In this document: piece by piece, positions 31,229-42,900 of the stretch | How positions within the stretch are numbered: position 1 is the stretch's first letter | Layout of the letters: every line of letters begins with the position of its first letter | Assembly: GCA_029582165.1 (NCBI GenBank) | Contig: CM055882.1 | Span: 22,701,367-22,765,366 of the forward strand | Length of the DNA: 64,000 bases | Origin: Portulaca oleracea | Lineage: Eukaryota; Streptophyta; Magnoliopsida; Caryophyllales; Portulacaceae | Direction of reading: 5' to 3' | The notes under the pieces: generated by a model | The model's database searches: none | What the model saw: only the letters and a program-made list of their open reading frames with translations | Told to the model about the DNA's origin: nothing | Position numbers and translations under genes: made by a program

Positions 31229-32884
31229 ATCAAGTTCCTTTTGACGAGAGAGATTGCCGCAACGTTATCAACAAGGTAAGGAGACTCGCATTGCAAGACG
31301 GAGTCTTCAAGGCGATGAGGGAACATTTTCAGGAGATGATGTCGAGTAACTCCAACTTTTTCTTCATGTATGACACCGACGACGTCGGAACTCTGAGGAA
31401 CATTTTTTGGGCAGATGGAAGGAGCAGAGCAGCTTGCGAGCACTTCGGGGACGTTGTGTCGTTCGACGCGACTTATGTGTCCAACCGGTATAAGATGTCA
31501 TTCGCTCCTTTCATTGGAGTTAACAATCACAGACACTCCATCCTGCTCGGCTGTGCGTTGTTAGCTGGAGAAGAAGTCGATAACTTCATATGGTTATTTC
31601 AAACGTGGTTGACGTGCATGTCGGGGAAAGCACCAACAGCGATCATAATAGACCAATGCCAATCCATAGGTCATATTTATTAATTCTATTTTATTTTTTT
31701 ATATGCACTTAAGTTTTCCACGTGATTAACATTTTGTAACAAGTTAAATGTTTGACGTGCAGGCAAGGCTATCGCAAAGATATTTCCAAATGCGCGACAC
31801 AAATGGTGCATATGGCACGTGATGAAGAATGCGAAGAAACATCTATGCAACAAACCAGAGGGGAATGATATTCTTCGAGAGCTCAGAGATACTCTTTACG
31901 ATTCTCTTGATGTCGAGGACTTCGAAGATAAATGGAAACAGTGGGTTGACACGTATGGCCTGCACAACTCCAACTGGTGCAATGACATGTACGATAAAAG
32001 GCATAGATGGGTGCCCGTATACTTCAAGGATGAGTTTTGGGAAGGAATGTCAAGCACGCAAAGAAGTGAGGGAATGAACTACTTCTTCAAAGGATTCGCG
32101 AATGTCAACACCACACTCAAACAATTTGTTGATCAATTCGGATTCGCTCTAGCAAAGAGAGTCAGAGAAGAGGACAAAGAAACGTTATGTTCAAAGGATA
32201 AACCAGTCCAATGTACATCGGATTTTTTTATGAGCATGTATTCCAGCAGCGATACACTTTAAACAAGTTTGTTGAGCTTCAAAACGAGGTGAAAAGTCTG
32301 ATTTATGTTGTGAACACCGAGAAGACACATGACGACGAGAGGACGTGCACTTATGAGGTGATTCTTAGGAGGCCACCGTCAAAAGAAATCACAACTCGAC
32401 GATCCAGGTTTACCGTCCGAGTAGATAGAGAGACCCTAGAAATGAAGTGTGACTGCAAGAAGTTTCAGTTCAAGGGAATATTGTGCTGCCACATACTGTG
32501 TGTTTTTGGCGAGGAGGGATTGGATTACGTTCCGGAAAGGTACATTCTCGACCGGTGGAGGAAGGACTTTCCGATAAAACATCTAATAATCAAAGTTTCG
32601 TACTACGAACTGCACAAGTCCCAAACAAAAGAGGTTATCCGATTGAAAACTGCAAAGTGCATTCGAGCCTGTTTCAACGTTGGCCATGATGGACGAGAAA
32701 ATGTTCAAAGAGACGATCACGGCTCTTTCAGAGTTGACTAAGAAGGCACCATCCATTATGGGGGACCGTAATGGGATCGTGTCCAGTGCATAAACAAGAT
32801 CGGCAGAGCGTACGGTAGGAGGCCTGCCGAGGAGGGAACTTCTCGAAGGGGTGCCAATGACAACACCAACGACTCTGCCAGGTG
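31229..32884 (+). pseudogene. FAR1/MULE-type transposase-like gene, C-terminal part
   Basis: It continues the frame left at 22278. The MULE catalytic core is readable: FGDVVSFDATYVSNRY (first Asp), IIIDQCQS (second Asp) and STQRSEGMNYFF (Glu), so the D-D-E set is retained. A 93-bp GT-AG intron lies at 31670-31762 and joins in phase. A 1-nt shift in the T7 run at about 32223-32229 moves the frame to one carrying QRYTLNKFVELQ and the SWIM zinc finger CDCKKFQFKGILCCH (CxC...CxH). Further shifts near 32630-32685 lead to the expected C-terminal MDEKMFKETITALSEL. The family includes FHY3/FAR1-type regulators and MULE transposases. It is inactive as it stands. Confidence 0.87.
31670..31762 (+). other. 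Intron in the FAR1-like pseudogene
   Basis: It begins GTCATATTT and ends TTTGACGTGCAG. It is AT-rich and 93 bp long, and removing it joins DQCQSIG to KAIAKIFP in one frame, as expected for the family. Confidence 0.8.
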
Positions 32885-33825
32885 ACAATATTCTACTATT
32901 GATAAATAGATAAATGTTAGTAAGAATACAGATTGAATAATATATCAGTGCCTTGAAATGGATCCTCTAATTTTATTACACAAATGTTTGTAAGAATACA
33001 GATTGGGGAAAATAAAATTTGATTGAATAATATACTTTTGATGAATACTAAAAGAAAACACAACCTAATCCATGAACTTCACCCTTCAAGCATACAGATT
33101 GGAAACAAGATTACAACATGCTTCCTTCCAGCATACATATTTGATGAAATAGTTGTACATTTCAATGATACATATATAAGCAATACTAGCTACAAAAACT
33201 CTACATATGTGTGACTTACAGCCTTCAATGCATGGAAACTCATTATTCTCCAGCTCAAATTAGGCATCAAACCAACCAGAATACAATTGTTGAATCCAAA
33301 TATGTTCTACTTTGAGTTGTCTCTCAATTCAAACAAGTTCACTGCAAGGTTGAACACACACATAAAAAATAAAAAAAATAAAAAAAAACTAGTAACACCT
33401 AATAGTAAGAATTACATTTGTTAATTTATTCCTAATTATATTTGCTAAACAGATTTGCATCCACATAACTAAACTAATTATTTCATTTTGAAACTTTATT
33501 GTCAGGGACTATTGTAAAAGGGGACCAAATACCCAGAATCAACAAGATTTCAAGGATTAAAATAGCCATAATCTATCCTAAAATGTCAAAAATAACATCA
33601 CAAACTATTTTTTGTCAAAAATAACACCTAACTATGTTATGAAATGTCAAAAAGCGCCTCTTCAACTCCTCTAATAATAATAAAGACACCCTCCCCAAAC
33701 TTAACCCTTAAAGAAGATAAAACATGCAAAATTCAGACATGACCCTTAGTGAACCACAACAATCAATCATGCCTTAGTTACTTTTCATCAAGCAGATTTA
33801 AGATCAAAATTCAAATCAAAGAAAG
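32885..33825 (+). other. AT-rich intergenic spacer
   Basis: No convincing gene, terminal repeat or RNA. It contains A-rich simple sequence near 33365-33390. It is followed by a promoter-like region for the small gene at 33937. Confidence 0.4.
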
Positions 33826-33830
33826 CCACC

Positions 33831-33838
33831 TTATAAAT
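33831..33838 (+). promoter_or_regulatory. TATA box of the small Pro/Ser/Thr-rich gene
   Basis: TTATAAATAC lies 106 bp before the ATG at 33937, with a CT/CTT-rich start region between, as in plant class II promoters. Confidence 0.5.
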
Positions 33839-33936
33839 ACTACTACTTCTTCTTCAATTATCATTCCATACAAACTTATTCTAGTAGCACTTCTTCAATT
33901 ATCACTACATTCAAACACATTCTGTTTGCAAATCAA

Positions 33937-34443
33937 ATGGAGTCTCCTACCTCCACCATGAAAACTCCGGCCACCCCAACCAGTGAAAATGGGAATTTAA
34001 CTCAAACACCTCCTTCTGTACCTACTATCAAACAAGAAACACCAAACCATTCACACAATCCATCACCCAATACATCACCCAAACAATCACCTATCACACC
34101 TAAATCAGCTAGGAGAAAAGTTACCCCAAGAACTCCTATTGCACAGGCACAGCCATAAGAACTAAAATATGAAAGTCTCAAGTCTGAGATTCAAGAGCTT
34201 TTCACAAGATTTGTTCAAAACGATTATGGGGTAACGCTCAAGAAGCTGATTTGGAGTGGGGGGGGGTTGGTGGAACTGGACATTATACTCAAAGGAACCC
34301 AGTCTAGTCCTGGGAGATGGAGCATTGCCAAGCAAGTTCACCCGTTTACTTCCCTAGGAAGTAATCTGGGCAGAAAGAGGAAGACCCAAGAAGGATCCTG
34401 CCCAATTCCAGAAGAAACTCCCATAATCGACCTTGATGATTAG
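33937..34443 (+). pseudogene. Small unidentified ORF, 168 codons interrupted by one stop
   Basis: Codons 1-73 encode a Pro/Thr/Ser/Asn-rich, probably disordered segment ending PKSARRKVTPRTPIAQAQP, with a phosphorylation-like and basic character. TAA at 34156-34158 interrupts it, but the same frame is then open for 94 more codons to TAG at 34441. That second part looks like real protein: a helical YESLKSEIQELFTRFVQNDYG, a hydrophobic WSGG..LVELDIILKG, a basic GRKRKTQ (possible nuclear signal) and a terminal PIIDLDD resembling a SUMO-interacting motif. A G10 run at 34258-34267 could also have shifted the frame. A TATA box is suitably placed. I do not recognise the family. It could be a host gene with a recent nonsense mutation or a transposon accessory ORF. 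Confidence 0.5.
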
Positions 34444-35362
34444 TGGAGTTTAGTCCCCCCATCAAATTTTTCTATTGGTTTATCCTGGAAACTTCGGCCG
34501 TGTACTTTTTTTTCTTTTTTTGTTTTTAATTTTTCAGTGTTTATGTTCCCGTTTCTGTTGTTAGTTTTTCAATTCCGTCGTTGCTAAATCAATGAAGTTA
34601 GCTCCTTTGTTTTAATTGCTTTCATTGTTTCAATTGCTTCAGTATTCAATTAAGTGATGCTTTAATTGGTTTCATTCAGCTATCTCCAACAATTTCAAAA
34701 TAGAAAAAACAAAATCAAATAAAAACATTCAAAAAATTCCATAATCGGAGATAAATTTTAACATAAACCCTAAATAAAACAAATCTGAACCCAAAAAAAC
34801 CCCAAATCAACACCAGAAACCATAAAATTTGAACAAAAACGAAGGGATCTGAACCCAGAAAAGAAAAGGAAAAAAAACAAGATCAAAACCCTAAATAATT
34901 GAAGACAAACGAATAAACTTATCTGAATCGTTGAATAAAATTGTCCTCTTCATTGATGGCGGTGGTGAAGGAATGTGTCGTCGGATCCGCCGTCGTGTAC
35001 ATCTCCGACGTCTATGGTTCCGCCGTCGTCGATTTCTTTAAGGGTACTGGAGTGTCGTGGTCAGTGGTCAGTGTCTCGATGGGCTGGGGAGATTGGGGGC
35101 CGTCATCAACATCTCTGATGTCTAGGGTTACGTCGCCGTCGATGGAGATGGGGGGAGCCGGAGCCAGAGGGAGGCGGTTTCCATTGGCTAAGGAGATTGA
35201 ATGATGAGGGAGCTCCATGCGTGAAAGGTTGGGGATGGTGAAGGTTTTGGGAAATGAGGGCGGCGGTGTCTGGGAAATAGGAGAGAGAGAGAGAGTGAAT
35301 AATGATATTTATGAGGAGGGGGGTAATGATATATATGGCCAGCATGGTGTTCCAGTTTGTAA
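34444..35362 (-). other. Possible 5' gene end on the minus strand, interrupted
   Basis: On the minus strand a TATA-like ATATATATC (about 35330), a CT run and ATG at 35218 open a 68-codon frame (MELPHHSISLANGNRL, acidic and Pro/Thr-rich). It stops at 35012 and then stays open for about 33 codons. GC content is raised relative to the flanks. A plus-strand frame of 87 codons overlaps and is less likely. No domain is recognised. It could be a host first exon or a fragment carried by a transposon. 34444-34900 is AT-rich with nothing identifiable. Confidence 0.25.
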
Positions 35363-35392
35363 TGCCATGTCATACTATCTTATGACATGGCA
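35363..35392. repeat. Perfect 12-bp inverted repeat with 6-nt loop
   Basis: TGCCATGTCATA, then CTATCT, then TATGACATGGCA. The arms are exactly complementary. It lies between the candidate gene end and the decayed LTR and might be a terminal palindrome of a small element. Confidence 0.8.
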
Positions 35393-35424
35393 GGTGAGTT
35401 TTTGACCCACTGGGTCAGTTAAAC

Positions 35425-36018
35425 TTCCCCCCCCCCCCCATTTAGTCAAAATTAAATTTCGACCAACCATAAGACGACAAGTATCACATGATGATACAAA
35501 AAATATTAATTATTTTTTATTTAAAGTTAAAGAAATGATTAATTAAGTTGAGTCTAAGTCCAATTCTCATCTCAAATCCTATGCTTCCAAAGCCTATAAA
35601 TAAGGGTCATCCCCCTTATTTTCAAGCCCCCCCCCCCCTCCCCGCCAACATTTTTGACATTGGAGATTAGTTGGACTCTGATGACTCTCTCAAGCATCTC
35701 TAAAGACTCTCTTACAAGCCATCAAGACATTCTAAAGACTCACTCTTCTAGAGAAGACATTAAACACATCAAGGCTCGTGTAGCCGGTTGCCAGGAGATC
35801 GAGTATTAATCTTGATTGAGGTCAAGTCATCAGGGTCCTCTTTTAAGATCAAAGTCTATCCAAGATCGCTCAAGGAGACCGAATCGAAGGATTGGTTACT
35901 TTTTCTTGTAACTGTCAAATAGAGATTTGTACCTACAAAGTCATAAATCAATACAAATTTTATTTTGTTACTAAATTTCCTATCTTATTTATTTTCGACT
36001 TGAAATTTGTGTGTTACA
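35425..36018 (+). repeat. Decayed solo LTR related to the gag-only element
   Basis: It shares with 30233-31223 the order of a TATA block (GCCTATAAATAAGGGTCATCC), TAGAGATTTGTACCTACAAA, AATACAAATTT...TTGTTACTAAATTTC and the terminal TGAAATTTGTGTGTTACA. The 5' boundary is unclear, and C runs at about 35427 and 35626 disrupt it. There is no second LTR or internal domain nearby, so it is a solo or truncated LTR of an older relative. Confidence 0.65.
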
Positions 36019-37959
36019 ATGCCACTGTAATATTATATGAAATTATCTAGGTGAGTTTTGTGTTATTTATAATTAGTTAAATGTTATAATCATATAGTAC
36101 TCCTACAATACCTCTTGATCACTAAATTTCTAATAGTGGAACGATTTCTAATTGTCAGAATATAAAATAATTATTGAGCCTTTAATTATCAAATGATAAA
36201 GTTTAGGTTGAAACGGTTCCATATGGTATTAGTTTATAATTTTGGTTGAGATGGTTCTACTATCTTATTGAAGTTAGACTAACATAACCCTTCAAGTGAA
36301 TCTCGTTTTAGTTTGAAGCGTGGATCTTGCAAAGGTGGAGCGTGTCGTAGCAAGAGAATAAGAAAACCTTGCGTGAATAAGATTATAATAATGATCTTGT
36401 TGATAATAAAAATAGTCTTGAATATAGAAGAGAATCATAAGGTCAAAGATGACTACTCCAAGCTAGCAATACCAAAAAAAAGAGTTGATATGAACTGTAG
36501 TAGGATCCCAAAAAAAGGTAAAAGGTGGTTTACCTTTTTCCCGTTGCTCTATTTAGGTGTGATTGGGAGCCGACCAAGGTTGCTTAATCCTAAAGTTAAA
36601 TTTTAGTAAATTTTCACAAGTTTGGGTAAGGGGTAAATTTGGATAAATTTAATAAGAATAAGTATAGATAAGTTTGGGTGACCTTAGATAAATATATGTA
36701 AGTTTTACATACCCACAACTTACCTACCTAATTGACAGACCAAATGTCTTGTTTTTTAAAAGTTGTTGACATTATAATAATGTCGTTATGATTTCAAAGA
36801 AAATAATTTAGATTGATGCTAGCGACGTTAATGGAAAAGGGCCATTCAAGAAGACAAATTAATTATGGGGAAGAAAGGAATCATTTTTACATCATATTAA
36901 TTACGACCTTTATATACTAACTCTTAAAAATTGATGTTGTTTATCTAAAATTATCGACATTTACAATATTTGTTTGATGTTTTTCATACTCGTTAAAGTC
37001 TTGTCATTGAAACTTAGACTAAAGTTTGATTCTTTAATTGAACCTAGACCGAATGTGTGTGTGTATATATGTGTATATATATATATATGTGTGTGTGCGC
37101 GCGCACACATATATCACATTCAAAACCTACAACCACTACGAAACTAAACTTGAATATTGCTTTCTCCTGTTTGTTTTCCTCTTGGCAATGGACATACGAG
37201 TCTTACCTTCACAACTATTGACACAAAAAGATAGTTCAGTATATGTATGTGACATAGTGTGTATGTTTCTATATTAAAAAGACAAATCTTAAGATAGTAA
37301 CTCTCAATCTATCAAAATAAGTGCCCAATCAAAAAGTAGCGATACAAGTTAATAATGTAAAATTACAAAGAATACATTGCTAGGGGAACTCTAAATTTAG
37401 TTCAAGTGTATTGAAATTTGAATCAATGGAGGAATTGTGAAGGTGCCCATTCAAAAAGTAGACTGAAGCACGCAAGCAGCTAAATATATTGTTATTTGAT
37501 TACGAAGTCTAAGAGCAAAGAGACCAACTGGAGAGGGTCGGGACCTAAGGTCTACACAAATTTATGTGGATGATGGAAATCCACCAATAGAACTCATAAA
37601 CACAACAACTAATTTTTATGTCTTTTTGGGTTTATGGAGATAAACAACAATTACCACAAGAATCGAAAGGATATGGACAATTGTAAAGAGTAAATACTCA
37701 ACCAATTAAACTAAGATGTTCAATAACTTGCATAAGGATCTTCCACAAGCAAAGCACCATTAAACACTCAAGAAATCTCACAAAGAGTGGAGGAAGAACA
37801 CTCACTCATAAGGAAGAGAAATCAACAAGCAAATTTCACCCAAAGGATTAGCTTTTATTGAATTAGGGTTTGAAAACCCACAATTACAAATTCTCCAATT
37901 GAGAGGATTTTTGAATCTGAAGCCTAAAAGCTTTATGAACTACTCTAATGGAGGGGCTT
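36019..37959. other. AT-rich intergenic spacer
   Basis: No supported gene. A (TG/TA/CG)n purine-pyrimidine microsatellite lies at about 37055-37112. The 97-codon frame at 36313-36606 is lysine- and isoleucine-rich without recognisable features. Confidence 0.4.
37055..37112. repeat. Alternating TG/TA/GC microsatellite
   Basis: Uninterrupted alternating purine-pyrimidine sequence (TGTGTATATA..., then GTGTGCGCGCGCACAC), a Z-DNA- or cruciform-prone stretch. It also forms the self-complementary TGTGTGCGCGCGCACACA. Confidence 0.8.
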
Positions 37960-38295
37960 GACATGTGTGTAAAGGAAAGGGGGAAGAAGGGGGAAAATTA
38001 CAAAGAAAAGAAAGAAGAATCGAGCGCGTTGCTGGTGAAAAATGAAGAGGCGTGGGTTGCGTCTCTTTGACAGGCGCGGTCAGCGCCATTGTTGGCGTAG
38101 CTATAGCACCTCTTCCAGGAAGCCAACTGACATGTGTATAAAGGAAATGGGGAAGAAGGGGAAAATTACAAAGAAAAGAAAGAAGAATCGACCGCATTGC
38201 TGGTGAAAAATGAAGAGGCGTGGGTTGCGTCTCTTTGAGTGGCGCGACCAGTGCCATTGTTGGCGTAGCTAGCAACTCTTTGAGGAAGCCAGCGA
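37960..38295 (-). repeat. 169-bp tandem duplication with GGCGC palindromes
   Basis: Copy one is 37960-38128 and copy two 38129-about 38295. Both start GACATGTGT and end near AGGAAGCC, with a few substitutions between them. They contain GGCGC-GGTCA-GCGCC or variants, and a further GAGGCG...CGCCTC palindrome lies just downstream (about 38370). The minus strand reads as a 162-codon frame (38428-37940) made of the two copies. It is repeat-derived and not convincingly a gene. Confidence 0.75.
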
Positions 38296-38597
38296 CAAAG
38301 AGATTATGAGAGACGCGGTTAGCACCTCTTGCTGGAATTCGACGACAAGACCAAATTGTGAGGCGCGGCCAACGCCTCCTGCTGCTGCCATTAATTTGGT
38401 TTGTCTTCCTGTTTCTTCTCTTTCGCACGGTCTTCCATCTCGACCGAGAGGCGAATGACCAAACTGCCCTTGAATGTCAAAAAGACCACAAACATCTCGG
38501 GGTTGATCTTCATTGATGGTGAAAGACCAAAATGCCCCTTGTGTTGTTTATACCTCCGTTTGACGCCAAAATGAGAGTCAAGTGTGTCGTTGCTTCG

Positions 38598-38936
38598 TTA
38601 TTCATGTCTGTGGTCCCGAAGCCCTTTAGAAGTCTCATGAATTGTCTGATAAAGACCCAAGATGTCATCCCATGGTCCGGGGTATTCGTAGAAGGGAACA
38701 CTGCTCCCCTTGATGGTCATAACAACCCTCCAAGAACCCGTATCCACCATGAAATGGATATTGAAATCGGGCTTGATTTGAGTAAAGAAGAAGGCGGCTT
38801 GAAGCGAGCCGGTGATCATAGACGAACCAAAAGTGACCGATCTCACACGGTTCACCAACAAAATTAAATTAAAATAAAACACAATCACAATTTCTTGGAG
38901 ACATTTTGTGCTCCTAAAAATCCAAAATGTGTCCAT
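38598..38936 (-). CDS. Unidentified 112-codon ORF
   Basis: The minus-strand frame has ordinary protein composition in its central part (NRVRSVTFGSSMITGSLQAA, NIHFMVDTGSWRVVMTI, EYPGPWDDILGLYQTIHE). Its first about 30 residues (hydrophobic, ILLVN) may be intron or leader. I do not recognise the family. It lies between the duplicated segment and a gene-like 5' leader on the same strand (39400-39510, CT-rich, CCCTAAACCC), so it could be an exon of a minus-strand gene whose other exons I could not define, or a fragment of a mobile element. Confidence 0.3.
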   Translation of the reverse strand: MDTFWIFRSTKCLQEIVIVFYFNLILLVNRVRSVTFGSSMITGSLQAAFFFTQIKPDFNIHFMVDTGSWRVVMTIKGSSVPFYEYPGPWDDILGLYQTIHETSKGLRDHRHE

Positions 38937-39907
38937 TCAGCACCAAATCAATCGAACTACCCCCAACTCCCCAAGTAATCATTGAATTGCAAACAGCACA
39001 AACAGGGTTTTAACAATCATCTAGAAATAGGCAACTATGTTTGCTTCGTCAAAGGTAATTAATATCAGAATATTCGGAAAGAGTAATTGAACAACAATTA
39101 CTGAACAAATGAGATCGGAAATTACTATAGCTTTAATCTACTATAGTAGCTAGCAAAATCGGATTTGTACAGAAGTTGCCAAATGAGGTTCAAGTTTACT
39201 CTAAAAAAATCTAAAATTGCTCTAACAAAATCATCAAAATTTGATTCTATTTGTTGAAAATTAAATAGAAAAGCAAAGATAACATAACTAGAATTGAGAT
39301 AAGAGATTTACAATTACCAGCAATTGACAAACGAGACTCAAAATTACCAACTACAAAGAAAGGAAGGAGTTGGCAAGCTCTAAGAGCAGCAAAATATATC
39401 TAAAAGATGAGCAAGGAAAGAGAACAAGAAAATTATCATTTTAGGGTTTAGGGCACGAGAGAGGAGCAACCTCTGTTGTTTAAGAGAGAGAAAGAGCATG
39501 GGGGATAGATGACATATTCTTAAGTTTAGGAAAGCGTAGGGCAATATAGGACGGGTTGCCCGAAATTTTTATTACCCGGCTATAATGTGAGCATGATTGT
39601 TCAGAAACTGGCAGTGTTACTGTTATTGTATCAAACAATGTTAATGTGATTACTATGTAAAGTTGATTATAATGTTTAAAACCTTACCAAAAATTGTAAT
39701 GCCGCAATGTGATTAAGATTACATTACTTGGTTGATTACATCTAACCGAACAAGTAGTAGATGCTAACAATGCAACTTCACCAAGGGGTAAAAGCAACCT
39801 ACCAATATTCAATGGTACATGAATTTTTATAAGATTGATACACAAGCTACTCCAAAAATTTTGCTCCAACAAGAAGCCTCAAAAAAGAAAAGAGATAATC
39901 TTTTACA
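38937..39907 (-). other. Spacer with a leader-like segment and 3' flank of the Utp12 gene
   Basis: 39400-39510 read on the minus strand resembles a plant 5' leader (CTCTTTCTCTCTC, CCCTAAACCCTAAAA). 39600-39907 is AT-rich and is the likely 3' UTR and downstream flank of the Utp12 gene. No other feature was found. Confidence 0.35.
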
Positions 39908-42900
39908 TCAATCACTAACGCCTTCACTGCCATCAATATCACTGAGGCCACTGAACTCTTCTGGTTCTTTAGTCTCTTGATCAGTCTCCATTGCATCATC
40001 TTCTCTGGATTCTTCATCCTCGCTTTCATCATTGTCCTCGTAGATGACCGGGGGCGCTGCCTCATAATCATCCAGTCCATCATCATCCACCTATATTTAT
40101 TAGAACCGATGAATTTGTGTGTAGAAAAGAAAACTAGAGATGGGAGATTTAACAGAATCTTATTTGCCAAACATACCCCAGCAAATAGTATGTCAAGACT
40201 ACTGGCCAATTGAAAAGTTGGACCCAAGGTTGCAACCCTTGATTCGATAATCTGGAAATGCAGGAAACCAAGTCAAATTAAATACAAAGCAAGATAAATT
40301 TGCAGCAAACACGTAAATTCAATGCATTGTCCATAGAAAGATGCACGCATGTTTAAACAGTTGAAATCAGCTTCTTTGATAGTCTAATAATAAGAACCGT
40401 ACCTGATATAAGGTGTTAAGCGCTGCTAAAGAAGGCTCTTGGGACATGATCCTGGTTGAATGCTGAAGAAGTAAACTCCTAAGCCATGGAAGGGCACACA
40501 CCAAAACAGCACCCCTATACCACAATGAGGCACACAAGTGAGCATTCTATTCAAACACAAAATTTTCCCTTTTTTGGAGTGGGGAAGCGATTGTTTGCAG
40601 GAAGAAACCCAAAAGTAACCGAGAAGAAACCCAATAGTGATTAAAATTAAAAGCTCAGTATGTACAAAAAGATCAGATAGTTTCTCCGAAACTTATAAGC
40701 ATATCATGTTCTGTACAAAAATACATTCATGAAATTACACTTTTCAATCAGAGCCACAAGAGAACATGTGATTTGTAATCAATACTGTCAAAAACAAACA
40801 GAAGTAGTACATAAGAGCACATAGTATACCTAGACTGGATGATAGATATGAGGGAGTCCAAGAGCTTGAAAACATCTGCTGGATTTAACAATGAAACTGA
40901 ATTTGCAATGACCTGTGTGAAAAGAAATCATTTCAGATTGAAACAAGTAAATCATTACAACTTCATTTTCTTGAATCATGACTACAAAATCTAAAAGAAG
41001 AGAAAGGATACTTTGTCATCTTGATTGTACAGGCAATCTAGCAGAAGTGCACGGTCTTCGGCATGTAATGCTTGCTTTAACAAAACATGAACCGAGTCTG
41101 CGCTAGGAGGCTGTGCAACAAGTGGATCTTCTCTTTCCTGGATTTGCATCTCATCACTCTTTCCAAGATCTAAACTTGCAAGTTTATCAGCCATTGTAGG
41201 CTCATTGTCATCAATTTGAGTCCCACCAGCATCTTCACCATTACCTGTAACATCAATATGCCAAAAGATACAGTACTTCCACCAAAACTGGAAAAGGAGC
41301 CTAATTATTTGCAAAACTAGACTTCCTAAGAATGACAATTAATTTAAGTATTGTCCAAAATTTCTCACTTTAAAATATAAAACAGCTTCATTCTAACAGT
41401 GTTGGAACTAAAATAACTCAAAAACGCCAATCTCACTCTAGAACCCTCAGACCCAAGAGTAACAGCTCAGGAACTAGATGTAAGAAGAAACTACAACTGC
41501 AACTACAACAAACTCACTAGGTATTCAATTCGCAAAGTATCATGACAGCCTTAATATTTGCTTCATGTATCTTAAGCATTCAAATTTTGGGTATAGACAA
41601 CATAACACCACAGGATAAATTTCTAATGTTAAAATATTTAAAATGCTGAATTTCCATGTTAGGAAATTTACTTTCATTTCACAATTTTTTTAATTATTAA
41701 TTACTGAAAATGCATAAATTTAGGAAAGTTTAGAACTCAGTATCATACAGCAGACTAAATCAAAGCTGTGGCTTATGCAAACTTGCCAGCTGCTACTTAC
41801 AAAGAGACTCATTTCAAACCGAGCTAAACCATAACAAGTTTCAGTATATGAACTCAACAGATACTTTAGAACTACCAATCTCTTGATTTTATCAAACAGT
41901 GAGGAAAACAAAACAGCATAGAAATACTGGAGTGAATTTTGAACAAGAGATGAGTTTCATATTTTTAAGTGTGCACACCATTCCAAATATCATTTTAAGG
42001 GAAACATATGTATCTTTATTTTACTAGTGGCATATGAGCTTCTTTTAGAAATTGCCCCAAACCTATATGCAAAATGATGGTTTCTCTCTTTAAAATAGCT
42101 CCCACAAAGGCAAGATTTGACGAAAATGTCACCAATTCAAGATCGAAGGAGACAGAATAACAGCAGGGAACCACTGAAATGTTATAATTTTCCTATTTTT
42201 CAAAGTAGGGCTAAACACAAACCATGGGCAACCTCATCATTCAAATCAACTAGCCTATGACCATAAGCTTCAAGTTCACTCTCATGTTAATGCAGGCAAT
42301 CAAACAAATATTTTTAAAATTTCCTATGTTCAGATATCAAAAGCAAACTTAAGTCTTCGAAGACCAAAAAAAAGAGGAATGCAAAAAAAATTCTAAACCC
42401 ATACCTTCAGCTGTATTCTCTGTAACTGCAGCATCAGGTTCAGGTTCCTTTCTTTTTTTCTTTGATTTTTTCTTTCGCTTATTTTCAGCTGATGCTTCTA
42501 AGGCCACATCATGACCACCATTCTCACGATCTTCTGCATCAGCAGAAAAGAAATATTACAATCACATTTCACCTATGACCATCAAAGCTCGACCCCTAAA
42601 TACATTACAGAAAAATGAGTATCTCCTTGAACGATAAGATTGGAATTCAAGGAAGATAATTCTTTTTTATTAATTTCTTTTTTTTACGTGTGGAATAGAA
42701 AAAAGAGTATTTTCTAAATTTTCATTATGAATAGATATCAACTTTCAAAATAAATACTCCACCCCAATATATGATATTCAGTTTATTAACTTCCAAAGTT
42801 TCAACCTCAAACAAATAGCAATGTTATCACTTATCAGGATGAACAATCTTATGCATCCATATCTTTTCTTAAACCAAAACATAATGACCCGTGTAAAATT

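Noticed and set aside
21564..32884. A functional domesticated FAR1-family gene
   Set aside because: An early stop, a 9-kb insertion within the coding sequence and several frameshifts exclude a functional product at this locus.
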